Shown here: positions 59,962-64,000 of the stretch, piece after piece
Numbering within the stretch: position 1 is the first letter of the stretch
Layout: every line of letters starts with the position of its first letter
DNA from: Bisporella sp. PMI_857
Lineage: Eukaryota; Ascomycota; Leotiomycetes; Helotiales; Helotiaceae
Direction: 5' to 3'
Length of the DNA stretch: 64,000 nt
NCBI GenBank assembly: GCA_021307315.1
Contig: JAJSPD010000008.1
Coordinates: 372,001-436,000, forward strand
Translations under genes and position numbers: made by a program
Notes under the pieces: model-generated
Databases searched by the model: none
Told to the model about the DNA's origin: nothing
The model's input: only the letters and a program-made list of their open reading frames with translations

Positions 59962-62276
59962 TTAATTAATGCCCGTTTTCTTATCCAAGATCTCGCTAGG
60001 GATTCTTTTCCCTTTCTGGAGCTCAATTTCGTTCCCTGGATGCTGCTTGAATGCGGTCATCTCACTCAAATTTCGTTGATGATCACTATTAATTTTTAGT
60101 GGCAAAGGAATATCTGGCACGGCTGGAACGTCGGTATTAACCTGCTGGTGCCTTTCTGCTCGGCCAGCTTGCTGGGCCACCCAAGAGTTGACCGTTCGGA
60201 AATGTGGGGTCGATTCTACTGAGGCAGTTGTGTACGTCGTATCCCTATCTCGCATCCGTGATGAGCTAACCCATGAGAACTTTCGTGACTGGTCACCGGC
60301 GGAGCCGGTGGGGTCATCCAGTTCAGTTGTCGCCCTTGGAATAAGAATCTGGCCGTCTCCGAAACCAGACGACAGAGATGATAAATAACTTAGGTGATTG
60401 ACCTCCCTCTGTGCAGGGTCATAAGCATTCGACGATGTGAATGTTGTATTCGTGTTGTACGTGTTACTATAATTCTCCAGATTTAGTTGGTACATGTTGT
60501 TATTCATAAACTTCTGGGCGGCGGGATATGTTGCATCAGCACTTGGTGGATTCTGTTCTTGCCTTTTTGAGGCAGCAGAAACCGCGAAAGGCGCCGGGTT
60601 TCGCTGTGGACTGAATGCTACATCTTGTGGAGGAACTGGGTTCTGAGAGAGATGCGCTTCAGGATTGACCACGTGAAGCACAGGAAACACGACCGACATT
60701 GGTGAAACGGGCGAAACGGGCGACAGTGCTGTAGCCGTGGGTATCGTTGTGGCTATAGGCTGTGGGGATGGGAGGATTGGCTTTTCGTCAGATACGTAAG
60801 TGAAAGAAGTGAAAGAAGCAGAACTTGGATAGTATGGCGTGAGTTTGCTACGCCAACCATACCATCCTCGATCACCACCTCTCCGAAACTCCCGATTGCG
60901 GAAAAAGGCAAAAAGATCTATCTTTTTAATTCTTGCAATGACGTAAATTGCCGTCATAAAGATGATCAACGCTCCTAAGCGTGTGTTAGCTTTGAGTTTA
61001 TTGATATATAAAAAGACATAGATGGTTCAGCTGCTATTAAAAGGTTTTGAGCAAGTGGTGTCATCGAGCTGTCTCCTTTACTAGGAGATTCATTTTGTGC
61101 CGGAAGCGCCACCGAAGTCGTAGCAGCAGGCCCGAGGCCAGACCCAAGGACTGTTTCTGGGAGTAGTATCGTCGGTATCGACGACGAGCCAGACTTATCG
61201 TTCGGTATTTCGGTATCCGTAATAGGCGTGGTGACTGGTTCAGCCACAGGGACTGCTGTAGGCACAAGTAGTGTGTCTGAGTTCGGTTCCACCCCTTTTC
61301 TAGGCTGGGTTGATTCATCTGATGGAGTAATAAATGGAGTAGGTTCTGAAGATAGGGTAGGCTCTGGAATAGGAGTCGTAGTAGCTGGCACCGGCTGTGG
61401 TATATCTGACGAAGTTGGAGCCTGCTCCGTTAGAAAAGTTCATACATAACATCGGAAAACCTACCGGATCTAAAGGTGCCGCTGGGACGCCTGTAGTCGA
61501 AGTGACCATTATTACCGATGTTGTGTTGATTGTATTCATGATAGTGGACGTAGCGGGAGGCGGAGGTGGTGCAACGGTACTTTCAGCAACTGGCGGCGCA
61601 ACAGTGCTTTCTGGAGGCGCCTCTGCTGGCGTAGAGTCTGGTGGTCTATTGTTATTTCCGTTATTACCATTGCCATTCTCCCTGTTGCCACCACCACCTC
61701 CTCCACTTCGATTATTTCCATTTCCATTTCCATTGCTATTGCCGTTTCCGTTTCCATCACCATTCCCTTGACTGTCATTGCCGTTCTCGTTTCCAGTCTT
61801 CTCTGTTGTATCTTTCGCGTTCGTTCTATCACCACCACCACCACCACCACCACTACCACTGCACTACCACCACTTCCTCGTCCACCTCCACCTCCACTTC
61901 CTTTTCCTCCACTTCCTCCCCCTCCTCCTCCTCCGCCTCCCGCTCCTCTTCCACCTCCCCCTGAATTTCCATTTCCTCCTCCGCCTCCATTTCCATCCCT
62001 TCGGTTCCGTTGCCATTCCCAGACCTTCCGCGACCGTTGCCATTGCTGTCTTTCCCATCTCGTTTCCTTAATATTGGATTGTCAATGCAATTTTGTCGTT
62101 GTCTCAAATCTAGTGAGCGTGCCACTCGTATTTGTTCCAGAGGAGCCATTATGATGTTCATCATTTGCCAAATTATGGCCGTTCCTTATATGCCGCCACA
62201 ATTCTTCAAGGTTGGAGCATACAATGACGCTCCTAGAGACCAGGGAGGAAATGCTATCTCAACAATTGCTAATTAA
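59962..62276 (-). CDS. single-pass membrane protein with Gly/Asn-rich and Thr/Pro-rich ectodomain; 5' end uncertain
   Basis: The last exon (to stop 59962) starts with a membrane span (ALIIFMTAIYVIARIKK) and a roughly 320-residue Ser/Pro-rich cytoplasmic tail in one clean frame. Upstream, an exon (about 61470-61020) encodes a Thr/Pro/Ser-rich stretch (PATTTPIPEPTLSSEPTPF), joined by a short intron ending at about 61468. Before that lies low-complexity Gly and Gly-Asn sequence (61550-62060) interrupted by a GTG-type trinucleotide run at about 61829-61860. A possible Kex2-like LRKRD site is near 62065. This ordering (glycosylated ectodomain, one span, cytoplasmic tail) resembles fungal wall-stress sensors in plan only. 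At least two frame breaks lie in the repeats. A Cys-containing segment near 62185-62230 may belong to the N-terminus, but no start was settled. Confidence 0.55.
61829..61860 (-). repeat. trinucleotide (CAC/GTG)n run inside coding sequence
   Basis: About nine CAC-type units on the plus strand read as a Gly, Val or Trp run depending on frame. The flanking Gly-rich and Gly-Asn-rich segments are in different frames, so the repeat is a likely slippage site. Confidence 0.7.
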
Positions 62277-63122
62277 TAAGCCCAGCCCAGATGAGAATGC
62301 CACGAGCCAGCCGTGTAAAGAATCGAAGTTGAAGAAAGGAAAAGAGAGATGAGAAAGGAACGTGTCAAGTGTGACGATTCATCATCTCCAAAAGTTGAGA
62401 AGGTGGAGTCAAGATCGTGACTGGGGAAGTCGAGTATATGTGACCTGTCCTGCAGAATAAGACAGCAGAGGCTGGGCAGTATGAGCGCACGGAAGAAGGG
62501 TGGCTTTGCTCGGAATTCAGTCTTGCTGCTACAGCACCTAACGGTCACGACACACAGGATTGGGACATGCGACAACCCCAGAGCGAGGAGACGCAGCTAA
62601 ACAGTGGTTCGTTTGTTATGATGGTGTCTGCAACGGATAGAATATAAGGCCAAGAGTGAGTAGAGCGGTCTTGTGCACTGCACTATGCCTCGACCTGAGA
62701 CTTCAGCAAGGCTGGAGCTGCGAGCGGAAACTCGGTGAATATTGGCAATGGCCGTAAGTGGTTGAGCCGGACTACCATGCTTCAGATCACCTAAATTCGC
62801 ATGGGTTTTGCATTGCAAGATTTTGAGTTCACAGCAATCTGACGAGCGTGGTGTTCGTGAGGCGGCCCCTGAGTTTCATGAATGTTGAAAACCGTGCGAT
62901 GTGCAAGGATCGGCCATGGCTTCAAGGTTGCCGGGTCGGGAATGCAGACCGTATCTGTGCTTTGTGCCTTAGAGTTTGGCTCACAGTCTGAGCTCGCATA
63001 TTGATTGACTTGATGAGATCCAGGTATTCCCCTCGATTGCTCTTGCTTGGTAGATAGGCGCAAAAAGCGCAGTCAGATTGGCTATGTCGGGTGTACAGCA
63101 AGCAATCTTTTTCCCCCGCACC
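62277..63122. other. spacer upstream of the low-complexity membrane protein
   Basis: About 850 bases in which several minus-strand frames are open for 60-100 codons but none has clear protein character. The true 5' exon of the preceding gene may lie here. Confidence 0.3.
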
Positions 63123-63701
63123 CTATACATTTTTCCCTAGCAACTTGAGTAATGACGATCTCTTTGGAGCCTCATTCTCATCCTCATCCTCATCAGCCCC
63201 GCGCTGTATTGTAGCAACTCGGACTGTGGTGTTTAACCATGCATGAGGTTTGGTTTTAGCTGGCTTATAAAGAAGTTTGAGCTCAAGAAAACCTGTAATC
63301 CACTTGTCGTCTATGCTGTGGCCACCGAATTGAGAAAACAATCCTCTGGTCTCGTTACCGAATTTTGGTATTTCGCGATCCCAAACTCCCAAACATAATC
63401 AATCTTAAGATTCATACGGGACCCAAGATCAATGCAAAACTGAACAAAGAGTGCGAGAACTGTTGGTAGCGAAGATGGGTATCGCCCAGCACAGCCATCC
63501 TTCCCAGTTAAAGAGATTCGGGTAAATCACGCCGCCCCACGGCAAATCCCTTGCATTAACAACACCAACATACAACTCGTCGCACGAAGTATATATCATC
63601 CTAGCATAGTCATAGTGGCAATCAAAGCCATCCCCAAGAGGCGGTAAGCTGGTGAAGAGTATCTTTTGGCTCGAGACAATGTCCAACTCCCATGATTTCA
63701 C
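63123..63701 (-). CDS. fragment of an unknown membrane protein (C-terminal exon region)
   Basis: Read across two one-base breaks (about 63462 and 63382), the minus strand gives a single protein of about 193 residues: DELYVGVVNARDLPWGGVIY, a probable membrane span (WEGWLCWAIPIFATTVLALF), then QFCIDLGSRMNLKIDYVWEF, GLFSQFGGHSIDDKWITGFL, and a polar tail with an acidic DEDEDENE patch ending LLKLLGKNV. The Met at 63701 may be internal; an intron acceptor-like TTCATGTAG sits just upstream, so 5' exons may be nearby or outside the window. The family is not recognised. Confidence 0.5.
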
Positions 63702-64000
63702 TACATGAAGTACACAACTCGGTTGTATACCTAAGAAAGTGCTGTACGTAGGTAGGTAGGTAGGTATCTAGGTAGCCATAGCGTCGTGGAATTATCAAAG
63801 GTATGGATCAAATGAACCCAAACCAAACGCCACAAGAAACTCAAATACTACTGCAACAACACGGTTCAACCTAACATTCTCAATTGTTCTCAAGAGTCTC
63901 GCTCCCCAAGCCTTTCATCGCGGACTTCAGAGCTTCTGCTTCTAGAAGGACCCTAGTACCTAATACGCAGATCATCTCAACCTAGTTTCGCTCAGCTTGG
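63702..64000. other. window edge with TAGG tetranucleotide tract
   Basis: A short GTAG/TAGG tandem (63747-63772) lies upstream of the last gene fragment on the minus strand. No exon could be identified in the remaining bases. Confidence 0.4.

Noticed and set aside
61536..62164. Long ORFs of repeated Met-Glu or Trp-Arg-Lys on the minus strand and His/Pro-rich ORFs on the plus strand
   Set aside because: They are alternative-frame readings of the same purine-rich low-complexity DNA; the Gly/Asn frame is the plausible one.
495..63701. Programmed ribosomal frameshifting as the explanation of the many frame changes
   Set aside because: Breaks do not share a slippery heptamer or a stop-codon context, both insertion and deletion types occur, and almost every gene would need it; no ascomycete is known to work this way.

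Overview
The window looks like nuclear DNA of a filamentous ascomycete. Genes on both strands carry short spliceosomal introns (about 45-65 nt, donors of the GTAAGT/GTATGT type), spacers are long and AT-rich, and several genes are ascomycete hallmarks: PalH, TAF4, YSH1/CPSF-73, a Ste50-type SAM/RA adaptor, a Tea4/Bud14-type SH3 protein and an HMT1-type ABC transporter. A helotialean (Leotiomycetes) origin is a guess from how the proteins read; no rRNA or tRNA gene was found to test it.

Layout. 0-6.5 kb: the 3' end of an unknown gene, a secreted FAD-linked (berberine-type) oxidase on the minus strand, a secreted lactonase-like beta-propeller and a ceramide synthase. 6.5-12.7 kb: no convincing gene. 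12.7-16 kb: an HMT1-like half ABC transporter. 18.3-20.3 kb: gene A of an unrecognised family. 20.3-23.8 kb: spacer with a perfect 13-bp hairpin and weak ORFs. 23.8-26.1 kb: pH sensor PalH/Rim21 on the minus strand. 29.4-35 kb: two polarity/MAPK-scaffold genes in tandem (Tea4/Bud14-like SH3 and Ste50-like). 36.8-38.4 kb: gene B, a diverged paralogue of gene A. 38.4-42.5 kb: AT-rich gene desert. 42.5-44.4 kb: Nramp metal transporter. 45.6-51 kb: TAF4 and YSH1, head to head. 51.4-64 kb: two unknown proteins with intact frames, a BTB protein, a low-complexity membrane protein and a multi-membrane-segment fragment.

The most striking property is that most recognisable genes can be read end to end only by crossing one to about ten single-base indels, mostly losses from short G, C or A runs. 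Because housekeeping genes are hit and the protein sequence stays good on both sides of each break, an uncorrected sequencing or assembly artefact is the likeliest cause. Two multi-exon genes have perfectly intact frames, so the effect is patchy. The main biological lead is the A/B paralogue pair, with shared sequence blocks and a shared phase-0 intron position.

No operon-like or cluster-like co-function is evident. Several genes concern metal, pH or stress handling (HMT1-like, Nramp, PalH, Ste50), but they lie far apart. No viral genes or CRISPR arrays, and no complete transposon, were seen.
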